From: Gemmatimonadota bacterium
GTDB taxonomy: Bacteria; Latescibacterota; UBA2968; UBA8231
Assembly (NCBI GenBank): GCA_018673255.1
Contig: JABHDC010000030.1
Coordinates: 12,189-76,188 of the forward strand
Direction: 5' to 3'
DNA: 64,000 bases
The translations under genes were made by a program, and so were the position numbers. Position 1 is the stretch's first letter. The number at the start of each line of letters is the position of its first letter. Positions 17,955 through 26,454 of this stretch are shown here, piece after piece. A model generated the notes under the pieces. That model did not search any database. It had not been told where the DNA came from and saw nothing but the letters and a program-made list of their open reading frames with translations.

Positions 17955-19787
17955 TCAGTCCCAGGTGGGCCCATCATAGCTGGGCTGGTTCGCGAACCGC
18001 CGCACATCGAGGCGCAGTCGTGTCTGCGCCCCGGGGCCGAGCTCGATCTTCACGTGTCGTGAGTCAACCCGAATCGATGCCGACTCGCCATCCGTTGTGG
18101 CCGTGCCACCGGTGAAGGTGTGTTCGCCAAAGGAACCGGCCTGCAGGATGACGGAGTGAGAGCGCAGATCGTCGGTGTTGACCAGCGTTGTCTCGACCGA
18201 ATCGGCATTGACGTGTTCAGTGCATGCCGCGACCCCCTCCGGCAGACCGGTGCGCCGCCGTTCAGGGTCGAGGAACAGCAGGTGGCTTTGCAGCATGCCA
18301 CCATTGTAGAGGGCGGCGGGTGTTCCCATCGTCAACTGGACGAGTCCCTCCGGCACGACCGGGTTCATCCGCTGAAAGTGATAGCAGTGGCGCGTCTCCG
18401 GATCCGAATCGTCTGCCTCCAGTTGTTCCAGGGCGTGCTGCATGGAGGACTGCGTCGTCTGCAGCACCTGCTGTGGGAATCCGGGATTGGCACCCTCATT
18501 CCAGGCGTGCCACGCCCGTGAGGGACAGATCCCGGCCTTGCCCGCGCCCCAGTTCTCGGGCAGGGCAGCGAAGTCACTGCGGTCAGGGAAGACCTCATCG
18601 AGACGAGCGCGGTCTTCGGCACTCTGGCTCAGATAGGCGAGGTGGATGTAGAGGGAGGCCTCCGGTGGCCGATAATCATACCAGCCCTGGCTCCCGTGAC
18701 GGGCAGGGACCTTGATGACGCCATCCTCCTCGCGGCGCTGATCCCACAGCTGATCCAGCTGTGAGCGGCACAGATCCAGCCACGACAGATCACCCGTCAT
18801 CAGGGCCGCACAGCTGCCGGCCACATACGCCGGTTCGGTGATGTTGCGGGCGCCGTGTGGCCAGCGCCAGCCGTAGTATCCACCCCACCACCGGCCGTCC
18901 ATGCATTCACCGATCTGACCGGTAGGACCCACGTTGTCGGGCACGATCCCGCCATTGACATCGCGCCGATCGATCCAGGCCTGCAGGTAATCGAGGACCC
19001 AGTGCTTGTAGCGATCATCACCCGTGTGCAGATAAGCGTGGGTGACCAGACTCGTCGAACTCAGATTCAAGGGTACGTCGCCGTGTGTCATGCGCTTGTT
19101 GATGAGTCCCAGAATGCGATCAAGCATGGCGTCATCGGTCCAGTCGACTCGGTAATGCAGGTCGCCCGCTTCGCCACCGGGCAGATCCTCGAAGGGAGCC
19201 AGGTAGTCGGAGAGGATCGGGCGATGGTAGTCCCAGTCGGCGACGGTCGTGTCGAATCGCGGGCCACGGCTGCCATTCAGTGGCGATCGCAGCATCCGGT
19301 GCTCGGCATCCCAGTTGGGTGCGAGCGGGTCGTCGCCGGTGTACATGGCTGCATAGGCGCGGGCCCGGTCGAGGTCCTGGGTGTTGCCCGGCTCACAGAG
19401 CGACAGGTAGTAGATGTAGGTGATACTCTCGGAGGCATGGAACCAGTCGAAGCCGGCAACGAAACCGCGTTCGACCGTGCCGTATCCCTCGTATTGCCGG
19501 GTGATGGCATCCCACTGGCGGCGGCCCGTGGCGCGGATGTGGTCGCCACCCCCGATGAGGTGGAAGAGCGGGAAGGAGAGGAACGCCTCGTAGCCATTGT
19601 CGGTGCCATCCATGCTGGTCCAGACCGAGCGCTGCACGAGCGAACCATCTTCACGGGTGGCGTGATCGACGAAAGGTATGGCGGCCTGATCCATGGCCTG
19701 GATCAGATGACGCTGGCCGATCGCCCAGTCAGGGGTCGTCCGGCGCCCCTGGGCGATCACATGAGGTTGGGATATGGTCTGCGACAT
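17955..19787 (-). CDS. conserved hypothetical protein, predicted alpha/alpha-toroid fold
   Basis: A 610-residue protein without a signal peptide. It is rich in Trp/Tyr and Gly-Asp turns between helices (for example GGYYGWRWPHGA and WYDYRPPEASLY), the style of alpha/alpha-toroid enzymes that act on carbohydrates or terpenoids; the last 120 residues look like a beta-sandwich. I cannot name the family. Translation should start at 19787, where GAGGAG lies upstream; the open frame extends further upstream into the preceding gene. It is last in a minus-strand operon after histidine phosphatase, PHP and calcineurin-like genes, ten bases after the latter's stop, so its substrate is probably processed by those phosphoesterases. 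Confidence 0.65.
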   Translation of the reverse strand: MSQTISQPHVIAQGRRTTPDWAIGQRHLIQAMDQAAIPFVDHATREDGSLVQRSVWTSMDGTDNGYEAFLSFPLFHLIGGGDHIRATGRRQWDAITRQYEGYGTVERGFVAGFDWFHASESITYIYYLSLCEPGNTQDLDRARAYAAMYTGDDPLAPNWDAEHRMLRSPLNGSRGPRFDTTVADWDYHRPILSDYLAPFEDLPGGEAGDLHYRVDWTDDAMLDRILGLINKRMTHGDVPLNLSSTSLVTHAYLHTGDDRYKHWVLDYLQAWIDRRDVNGGIVPDNVGPTGQIGECMDGRWWGGYYGWRWPHGARNITEPAYVAGSCAALMTGDLSWLDLCRSQLDQLWDQRREEDGVIKVPARHGSQGWYDYRPPEASLYIHLAYLSQSAEDRARLDEVFPDRSDFAALPENWGAGKAGICPSRAWHAWNEGANPGFPQQVLQTTQSSMQHALEQLEADDSDPETRHCYHFQRMNPVVPEGLVQLTMGTPAALYNGGMLQSHLLFLDPERRRTGLPEGVAACTEHVNADSVETTLVNTDDLRSHSVILQAGSFGEHTFTGGTATTDGESASIRVDSRHVKIELGPGAQTRLRLDVRRFANQPSYDGPTWD

Positions 19788-19797
19788 GTTGTGCTCC

Positions 19798-20841
19798 TCA
19801 GGGCAGGCCCTGGTACGAGACGGGTGCTGCAACGTCCAGCATGTCTTCCGTCGCCAGGGCAAGACGATAGGCGGTCGAGCCGGCCAGGTGACCATCGGCG
19901 CAACCGGCTGCTTCAAAGGGTTCGACTTCGAGCTGTTTCGAGTGCCCGTAGAAAAAGGCGTCGACGCCCAGCCTGTCAAAATGTGGCAGAATCTGGCGTG
20001 AATAGTCGTAATGGCAGCCGACCAGGCGCCAGCGTGCCGGCCGGGTCGCGGCGACCCCGTTCACGAAATCGAGTTGCTCGTTCGTAAGACGCTCGGGGCC
20101 CATCTCATAGGATATTTCGTCATAGTGGACGAAACCATCCAGTTGTACGAGCTGCACAGGGCCGAGGGTAACGGCGCTGTCATCGGTGGGGCCGGGGGCG
20201 TGTCCCACGTGGGCGGCCCAGCTGGCCCGGCAGCGATCGAAGGCGACATCGTGATTGCCTGGAAGCAGGAAGAGGGGAGCCGTGAGGCGCCCGAGCAGAT
20301 CATGGGCGCGTTTCATCTGCGACTCGATGACGGCCACCGGCTGTGGTGCTTTGGATGGCAACTGATAACGAGTGATGAGGTCGCCCAGGTGCACGATGGC
20401 GTCGAGACCAAGGCGATTCAACTCATCGACGAGGGCCTCGAGGCGAGGTGTCTGGTCGCGCTCGGATCCATCCGATGACACCTGCAGCAGATGCCAGTCG
20501 GACGTGTAGGCGATACGGACCACAGCGGGTGGACTCGTGTCGATGCGTACCGCCCGAGGTTGTCGATGGGTGACGCCTCCCATCGACATGACCAGATCAT
20601 ACAGCCCCGCCTGGATCTGGGCGGGTACAGGGGCAACGAGATGCAGGAGAGTCGTATCTGCCGCGGCCGAGGTGTCGGAAGCAGCCGTGTGAGTCGCCAG
20701 GTGAATGACCGGCCCGTCCTCGCATTGCAGGCTGACATGGTCGGGCTTGCCTTCGACGCAGATACTCAGCTGATCTTCGGGCAGCAGAAAGGTCGGTCGT
20801 GACCAGCGGGGTGCTCGGATCGGGGAGGCTTGCACAGACAT
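19798..20841 (-). CDS. calcineurin-like metallophosphoesterase
   Basis: A 347-residue protein with an N-terminal beta-sandwich (about 15-100) and a metallophosphoesterase domain. The five metal-binding blocks are in order: TSDWHL (D-x-H), HLGDLI (GD-x), LPGNHDVAF (GNHD), GCHYDY (GxH variant), and FYGHSKQ (GHxx). Dimetal phosphoesterases of this kind hydrolyse phosphomono- or diesters. The third gene of the operon, it follows the PHP gene by about 42 bases and precedes the toroid gene by ten. There is no signal peptide, so it is cytoplasmic. Confidence 0.88.
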   Translation of the reverse strand: MSVQASPIRAPRWSRPTFLLPEDQLSICVEGKPDHVSLQCEDGPVIHLATHTAASDTSAAADTTLLHLVAPVPAQIQAGLYDLVMSMGGVTHRQPRAVRIDTSPPAVVRIAYTSDWHLLQVSSDGSERDQTPRLEALVDELNRLGLDAIVHLGDLITRYQLPSKAPQPVAVIESQMKRAHDLLGRLTAPLFLLPGNHDVAFDRCRASWAAHVGHAPGPTDDSAVTLGPVQLVQLDGFVHYDEISYEMGPERLTNEQLDFVNGVAATRPARWRLVGCHYDYSRQILPHFDRLGVDAFFYGHSKQLEVEPFEAAGCADGHLAGSTAYRLALATEDMLDVAAPVSYQGLP

Positions 20842-20883
20842 GGGCAGGATGAAGGGATCAGCTCCGCCAGCGGGGTGGCGACG

Positions 20884-21639
20884 CTACGACGTCAGCGGCC
20901 ACCAGATGAGATCCGGTGGCACACCCAGTTGCTCACAGAAGGAATAGATCGGCTCGGCTGTGCCGATGCTGTCGGGATGATGGGCATCGGAGCCGATGGC
21001 GATCTGTACGCGTCGCTCGATCAGCTGCTTCATGAACCAGAGATACTTCGGCTCCTCGAAGAAGGCGATGTTCTTCGTGTTGATCTCGCAGGCTGTACCG
21101 TGTGTAGCCAGTGCGTCGGCCCACTCGTCGAGAAAGGCCTCCGGGATGAGGTCAAAGGACCAGTCTCCCTCCCAGCCGGCCCGCTTCAGCCGCTTCTCCT
21201 GCGTTGTGTAGGGATGCACGATGACATCGATCCAGTCGTGGGCTGTGGCCGCCATGCGGCATCGGTGATCGTACTCGATGAAGTCCTCGACTGAAGTGAT
21301 CTCTCCGGGTGTGGAACTGGATTCGGCCAGGACGAAATCCAGACCCACACGCTCGCGATCCTCCTTGGTGCCATCCATTGTGCCATCTGTGTCGCGGGTG
21401 TTCACCTCCATGCCCATAGCCACAGCGATCGGCGGATCCAGTGTGCGGAATTCCGTCATCATGTCGTGCAGGCATTCGACCGGATGGCGCCAGTTGCCCA
21501 GATGCTCGAGGATGCCCGCATGGGTGATGCCCTGCGCGACACACGCATCGATACTGGCTGCAACGGTGGCATCCATCTTCGGCCCATCGGTGCGGTAGCG
21601 GCTCGCATGGATCTGCGTGTCGACACGTGGAATCGTCAT
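20884..21639 (-). CDS. PHP-domain phosphoesterase
   Basis: A 251-residue PHP (polymerase and histidinol phosphatase) domain protein. Metal-binding motifs are visible: VDTQIHASR at residues 6-14, GILEHLGNW, AMGMEVNTRD, VIVHPYT and GSDAHHP. In the first motif the usual first His (DxHxH) is Gln9, with His11 kept; this may alter the metal site. PHP enzymes include PhnPP-type cyclic phosphodiesterases. The start codon overlaps the stop of the histidine-phosphatase gene as ATGA (21636-21639), so translation is coupled. The frame is open upstream but that part is out-of-frame shadow of the previous gene. Confidence 0.82.
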   Translation of the reverse strand: MTIPRVDTQIHASRYRTDGPKMDATVAASIDACVAQGITHAGILEHLGNWRHPVECLHDMMTEFRTLDPPIAVAMGMEVNTRDTDGTMDGTKEDRERVGLDFVLAESSSTPGEITSVEDFIEYDHRCRMAATAHDWIDVIVHPYTTQEKRLKRAGWEGDWSFDLIPEAFLDEWADALATHGTACEINTKNIAFFEEPKYLWFMKQLIERRVQIAIGSDAHHPDSIGTAEPIYSFCEQLGVPPDLIWWPLTS

Positions 21640-22367
21640 TGTTGTGCCTGCCGGGCGGCCAGCACCTCGGCGCGCGTCTGAGCGTTGGAGGTGATCGCTT
21701 CTTCGGGAAGATGTTCGGTGTCCATGCGTCGCAGCAGATCGACGCGGCCCGTGCTGCCATCGCAGCGAAAGGAGGTGAGAGCCGCATTCCAGCCCGGCTC
21801 CGGTGGGCCGATCTGATCTGGTGCACAACGCCGCAGCAGGTGATGGATGACACCGCCCGTAGAAGCACCGTGACCGACGAGCAGGCAATCGGGTGCGCCG
21901 CCAGCGGCATCTCGCTGGATCAGGGCATCGACGAAGGGTGCCACGCGGGCTTCAACTTCATCGTCGGTCTCTGCCGCCACCGTCCACCAGTGAGAATGAG
22001 GACCATCAGGAAAATCATCGGGTGGCTGCACGCGAGGGTGCAGTTTCCGCAATCCGTTGGCTGTCAGCCCCGTGAAACCATCCATCTGCCCGTCGCGTTT
22101 GACGATCTCCCGCATGGCAGGGGCGGGTACGACGACCGCGTCGATGGCATTGGCTACACCACAGGCGGTTTCGATGGTGCGGAGATAGGGTGACGAATAG
22201 ATGAGGCCCCTGAAGCCGTCATCTGCAAGTCTGAGGCCCAGCAGATGGGCCTGTCGCCGACCCAGGTCGCTGAGGGGCATGTCACCGGGCGGATAGTCGG
22301 CGTGCGACCAGGATTCCGGCCCGCTGGGCAGGACCTGGCCGTGGCGTGTAATGTGGATGTTCATCAT
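21636..22367 (-). CDS. histidine phosphatase family protein
   Basis: A 243-residue phosphoglycerate-mutase-like phosphatase. The catalytic RHG motif is at the start (IHITRHGQ, phospho-accepting His), followed by the LSDLGRRQAHLLG and YSSPYLRTIETA blocks, and the second catalytic His in LLVGHGAST. Such enzymes dephosphorylate small molecules. It is the first gene of the minus-strand operon. Two adjacent Met codons (22367 and 22364) are candidate starts; no strong ribosome-binding site is visible. Confidence 0.88.
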   Translation of the reverse strand: MMNIHITRHGQVLPSGPESWSHADYPPGDMPLSDLGRRQAHLLGLRLADDGFRGLIYSSPYLRTIETACGVANAIDAVVVPAPAMREIVKRDGQMDGFTGLTANGLRKLHPRVQPPDDFPDGPHSHWWTVAAETDDEVEARVAPFVDALIQRDAAGGAPDCLLVGHGASTGGVIHHLLRRCAPDQIGPPEPGWNAALTSFRCDGSTGRVDLLRRMDTEHLPEEAITSNAQTRAEVLAARQAQQ

Positions 22368-22524
22368 GACATCGAGCCTATAGAAAATCTTTGGTCCCGT
22401 CCACGGACACTGTGTGACATCCTGGTGACAAGGTTGCTGTCTCTCGAGGGATAGCGATAGTTTCATCCTGTGGAACGGTGCGGTGCGGCGAGCGTCTGCC
22501 AACATATCCCACTAGTGAAGGAGA

Positions 22525-24879
22525 TTGGTTATCCATCTGCTTGTGCTGCTGATCCTCCTGTTGTTCGCACTACCCGCTGCAGCCAGTGCCCCAATTCTGG
22601 TCGTTGAGGTCGTCGACGATCTCAGTGACGATCCTGTTGAAGATGTGGAAGTGACAGTCGCGCCGGGTGACGCGAAAGGGGCACCGACGGTGACCTCGTA
22701 TACCGACGGCAGGGGCATCACGCGCCTGTCGCTGGAACCCGGTCGCTGGACTCTTCTCCTGCGTCAGGGCGCATTCGCGCACACGACCCACCGCCTGCGC
22801 ATGACACCGGAATCCGACACCTTGCGGATTCGCCTTCGACGCATCGCCTACCACTTACCTGAACGGCTGGCCATGGCTGTGGCCGCCCCAAGTCCACCGG
22901 GTGTCACGGCGTTGGCACCGGTTGAGTTGCAGCGTTATCCGGCGCCCACAGCCGATCCGGCGCGGATCGTCAGAATCCTGCCGGGCGTCGCGTCGGCCGG
23001 CGACCAGTCGCCCAGTTCCTTCTACGTGCGCGGCGGCAGTTTCGACGAGAATCTCCTCTACATCGAGGGCGTGGAGATCGAAGCGCCGTTGATGCTGCGC
23101 AATGGACTGGGAGAGACCATGTCCCTCATCAATAGTGATCTGGTGGGTGACATGCATTTTCACGCCGGGGTCTTGCCAGTTGACCTGGGCGATCGGCTTA
23201 GCAGTGCCCTCGACGTCGGCTACCGGCGACCGGACTCGCTGCAGATCGGTCTGCGAGCCGGTACACAGCGGCAGGCGGCAACCATCAGCGCCCGCCACGG
23301 TCGGCTGAGCTGGATCGTCGGTGCCCGTCACGCCGATCTGACACGCCTGACCAAAGATCTGCAGACAAGCGGAGAGATCACGCCCGATTTCGGCGATGTA
23401 CAGGGTCTGGCCGCCTGGCGCGGGGAGCGTGTCGATGGAAGCCTGTTTGCCGCCTCGGCGCGTAGTGGGCTCGCCTTGGCGCCGGACACTCGGCATCTGC
23501 GCAACAAGTGCACCGATTTCAGGCCATCCAGAGGCGAAGTCCGGCGTTGCGGATTGATCGGTGAGGCGGAGGGGCTCGAGCAGTTCGAATACGATATCGA
23601 TGTCCTCGGCGCACGACTGTCGACCCCTCTGGCTCGATGGCGCATGACCACTCGTGGCAGCATGGTCCGGCGAGAGGAGCGCGAAGATACCGATCTGTCC
23701 TTCTTCGCCGACTGGAATCCCTCCTCCACCTTCGCGGCATCTTCTCCCAATTGGCTCCAGCAGCACGATGTGGCCGATGGTCGCCTGAGGCAGACACGCT
23801 GGGAAGGTTCCGTCGCCCTGTCGCCATCCGTGGGTGATTCGTGGGAGGTCGGTGCTGGTGCGCAGCGCACACAACTGGATGCCTCCCGAACGGCAGCTGA
23901 CACGCTCTGGCTGGATGGACGGTCTCTGCCTGCGGATCGCACCGATATTGAAGTCGATCGTGATCCGGTGAATCGATTCGGTTACCTGCGCACACGATGG
24001 CAGCCGGGCGCCTGGTGGACCCAGTGGGAGACACGGGCCCTGCACGTGGGCGAGTCAGATGAGTGGATGCTGCTGCCTCGGCTGCGTCTGGGATGGCAGC
24101 ACGGAGACTGGCGCTGGACGAGTGCGGCGGGACTGGCGGCGCAGGCTCCCCATTACAAGGAATTCCTCGCTGCAGGTGATCAGACGCCTCTTGCGCAGAA
24201 GGGGGCCGATGGTTTCATCGAGGTCGAGCACCAGCGGCCACGATGGCGACTGAGGGGCACTCTCTTCGCGCGTCGTGGCTGGGATCGGATCTCGTGGACG
24301 ATCGATGACGTCGAGATCCGTTACGCACCGATCAACGACAGCCGAACCCGCGCCTGGGGTGCAGAGTGGATGCTGCGCGGGCAGGTAGGACGTGCCGTGG
24401 GACTGGTCAGCTACAGCTTGCTGCACTCGCAGGAGAATCTTGAGGGTGACGGCCTCGGCTGGGTGCCCACGGCCAGCGATCAGCGACACACGGCCACGGT
24501 CTTTCTGGAGGATCAGATGAATCTGCGTGTGGGCTGGATGCAGGCATCCCGATTCCATATCCGGTTGCTCTATGGCTCCGGTTTCCCCTACACGTCTCTG
24601 GAACCGGTCGTGGATGCAGAAGGGCAGATCCTGCGTCTAGTCGAAGGTGAACGACACGCATTGCGCGACGATCCATACATCCGTTTCGACATGGGACTCA
24701 CCCAGGTCTTCCGTGTGGCCGGGATCGAGGTGGAGATACGCGAAGAGGTGGCAAATCTCTTCGACGAATTCAATGCTGTCGGCTTCCGGCAATTGCCCGC
24801 GCCGGATGGTACGATGGCCCTGTTGCCCCGGGGCCTCGGGCGTCGCGTCTTCAATGGCGAAGTGAGCGTCCTGTTCTAG
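22525..24879 (+). CDS. TonB-dependent receptor with carboxypeptidase-regulatory-like N-terminus
   Basis: A 784-residue outer-membrane receptor: signal peptide (about 1-23), a carboxypeptidase-regulatory-like Ig domain (about 25-95), a plug (about 125-230) with FYVRGGSFDENLLYIEGVEI, and a long barrel ending in Phe (VSVLF), the classic outer-membrane terminal residue. Start choice is awkward: AAGGAG (22518-22523) is one base from the TTG at 22525 and seven bases from an ATC at 22531, where an ATG would be ideal; GTG at 22543 is farther away. It stands upstream of a sulfatase and a toroid enzyme, so it probably imports sulfated glycan fragments. Confidence 0.85.
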   Translation: MVIHLLVLLILLLFALPAAASAPILVVEVVDDLSDDPVEDVEVTVAPGDAKGAPTVTSYTDGRGITRLSLEPGRWTLLLRQGAFAHTTHRLRMTPESDTLRIRLRRIAYHLPERLAMAVAAPSPPGVTALAPVELQRYPAPTADPARIVRILPGVASAGDQSPSSFYVRGGSFDENLLYIEGVEIEAPLMLRNGLGETMSLINSDLVGDMHFHAGVLPVDLGDRLSSALDVGYRRPDSLQIGLRAGTQRQAATISARHGRLSWIVGARHADLTRLTKDLQTSGEITPDFGDVQGLAAWRGERVDGSLFAASARSGLALAPDTRHLRNKCTDFRPSRGEVRRCGLIGEAEGLEQFEYDIDVLGARLSTPLARWRMTTRGSMVRREEREDTDLSFFADWNPSSTFAASSPNWLQQHDVADGRLRQTRWEGSVALSPSVGDSWEVGAGAQRTQLDASRTAADTLWLDGRSLPADRTDIEVDRDPVNRFGYLRTRWQPGAWWTQWETRALHVGESDEWMLLPRLRLGWQHGDWRWTSAAGLAAQAPHYKEFLAAGDQTPLAQKGADGFIEVEHQRPRWRLRGTLFARRGWDRISWTIDDVEIRYAPINDSRTRAWGAEWMLRGQVGRAVGLVSYSLLHSQENLEGDGLGWVPTASDQRHTATVFLEDQMNLRVGWMQASRFHIRLLYGSGFPYTSLEPVVDAEGQILRLVEGERHALRDDPYIRFDMGLTQVFRVAGIEVEIREEVANLFDEFNAVGFRQLPAPDGTMALLPRGLGRRVFNGEVSVLF

Positions 24880-25000
24880 CAGGCAGCAGAGGACGCTGCA
24901 TCGCCGTGGACCGCGACGCCGTGCGGGCTGGCTTCGGTCTGGATTCGCAGCGATGTTTGCGCCGGTCACTGTCGGCCGCCCCTTCGTGGGAGAGATCGCT

Positions 25001-26446
25001 GTGGACGCAACCAACACCCTGTTCATCCTTTCAGATCAGCACACACGCTCCGGGCTCGGGTGCTACGGCGGTCCCGCCACGACGCCTCATCTGGATCGTC
25101 TGGCCGAGCGCGGTACACGCTTCGATACGGCCTACACCAATTGCCCCATCTGCGTCCCCGTCCGTGCCAGCCTCGCCACGGGGCGCTGGGTGCATCAGGC
25201 CGGCTACTGGGACAACGCCTTTCCCTATGAGGGACGTGTTCCCAGCTGGCACCAGAGGCTGCGCGATGGGGGCGTACACGTCGACTCGATCGGCAAGCTG
25301 CATTTCAGCCGCCTCGAAGACGACCACGGTTTCACACAGGAGGTGGAACCATTGCATGTGGTGGATGGCATCGGCGATGTCCTGGGTTGTCTGCGGGACG
25401 ATGGTCCATTTCGCCTGAAGCGTAGTGGGATTCTCGAGGCGGGGCCGGGTGATTCCACGTATCTGCAATACGATCGCCGCAATGCCGACAATGGCATGGC
25501 GTGGCTCGAACAGCACCGTGACGACGACAAACCCTGGGCGGCGATGCTCTCCTTCGTCTGTCCTCATCCGCCCTACATCTGTCCGCCTGAGTGGTTCGAG
25601 CACTACATCGATCAGGATCTGCCCATGCCACCGCAATGGCGGCAGGACGATTGGCCGGCCCATCCCGTCATCGACCATTTCCGGCGATTCTTCGACTTCC
25701 ATCCTCAATTCGATGAATCTCAGATCCGTCGCCTGCTTGCCGCCTACTACGGGGCCTGCAGCTTCCTCGATGAACAGATCGGCCGCGTCTTGCAGCAGCT
25801 GGAGTCGCTCGGGTTGTCCGACCGTACCCGCGTCATCTACAGTTCCGATCACGGCGAGCATCTGGGCGGGCGGGGGATCTTCGGGAAGTTCAGCCTCTAT
25901 GATGAATCGGCGGCGATTCCCCTCATCACGGCGGGTCCGGATGTGCCCCATGGCCATGTCTGTCGTACGCCTGCGTCTCTCATCGACATCCACCCATCGA
26001 TGGTCGAATCGGTCGGATTGGCGCGTCACGAGGAAGATGCCGGTCTGCCGGGTCGGTCCCTGTGGACGATCGCCAGCAATCCGGATGCGCAGCGCACAGT
26101 CCTGAGCGAGTACCACGCCGTTGGCTCCCGGCACGCTTCATATATGCTGCGCGACGCTCGATATAAGTACAACCACTACATCCAGGCATCCCCACAGCTG
26201 TTCGACCTGCAGGCCGATCCTGACGAGCTCGTCGATCTGGCCGACGATCCCGCCTGCGCCGAGCAACTCGTCGACTGCGAGACGCGACTGCGGCGAATCC
26301 TCGATCCAGAGGCCGTCGATCTTCGCGCTCGATCTGATCAGGAGGCCCTCGTCGAATCGATGGGCGGCGCTGCGGCCGTGCGCGATCGTGGGGCCTTCGA
26401 CAATTCACCGGCGCCCGGTGAAACACCCACCTTCCGTCAGCACTGA
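25001..26446 (+). CDS. sulfatase (type I, formylglycine-dependent)
   Basis: A 481-residue type I sulfatase. The first metal-binding Asp is in FILSDQH, and the formylglycine motif C-x-P-x-R is Cys51-Val-Pro-Val-Arg55, to be matured by a formylglycine-generating enzyme or anSME. A second metal motif SDHGEHLG and the typical C-terminal subdomain (YELF-like QLFDLQADPDELVDLADDP) are present. GTG at 25001 has GGGAGAG six bases before; an ATG at 24953 extends it by 16 residues. No signal peptide is clear with the GTG start. It removes sulfate esters from an algal-type glycan or small sulfated compound, together with the adjacent receptor and toroid enzyme. Confidence 0.9.
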   Translation: MDATNTLFILSDQHTRSGLGCYGGPATTPHLDRLAERGTRFDTAYTNCPICVPVRASLATGRWVHQAGYWDNAFPYEGRVPSWHQRLRDGGVHVDSIGKLHFSRLEDDHGFTQEVEPLHVVDGIGDVLGCLRDDGPFRLKRSGILEAGPGDSTYLQYDRRNADNGMAWLEQHRDDDKPWAAMLSFVCPHPPYICPPEWFEHYIDQDLPMPPQWRQDDWPAHPVIDHFRRFFDFHPQFDESQIRRLLAAYYGACSFLDEQIGRVLQQLESLGLSDRTRVIYSSDHGEHLGGRGIFGKFSLYDESAAIPLITAGPDVPHGHVCRTPASLIDIHPSMVESVGLARHEEDAGLPGRSLWTIASNPDAQRTVLSEYHAVGSRHASYMLRDARYKYNHYIQASPQLFDLQADPDELVDLADDPACAEQLVDCETRLRRILDPEAVDLRARSDQEALVESMGGAAAVRDRGAFDNSPAPGETPTFRQH

Positions 26447-26454
26447 GGTTGTCA

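Noticed and set aside
18855..20087. Plus-strand frame of 410 codons opposite the toroid and metallophosphoesterase genes
   Set aside because: It shows no recognisable domain, while the minus-strand genes have clear motifs and overlaps.
22855..24045. Minus-strand frame of 396 codons inside the TonB receptor gene
   Set aside because: It is a shadow of the receptor; composition is arginine- and glutamine-rich without domain features.
25031..26134. Minus-strand frame of 367 codons opposite the sulfatase
   Set aside because: The sulfatase has complete catalytic motifs; the opposite frame has none.
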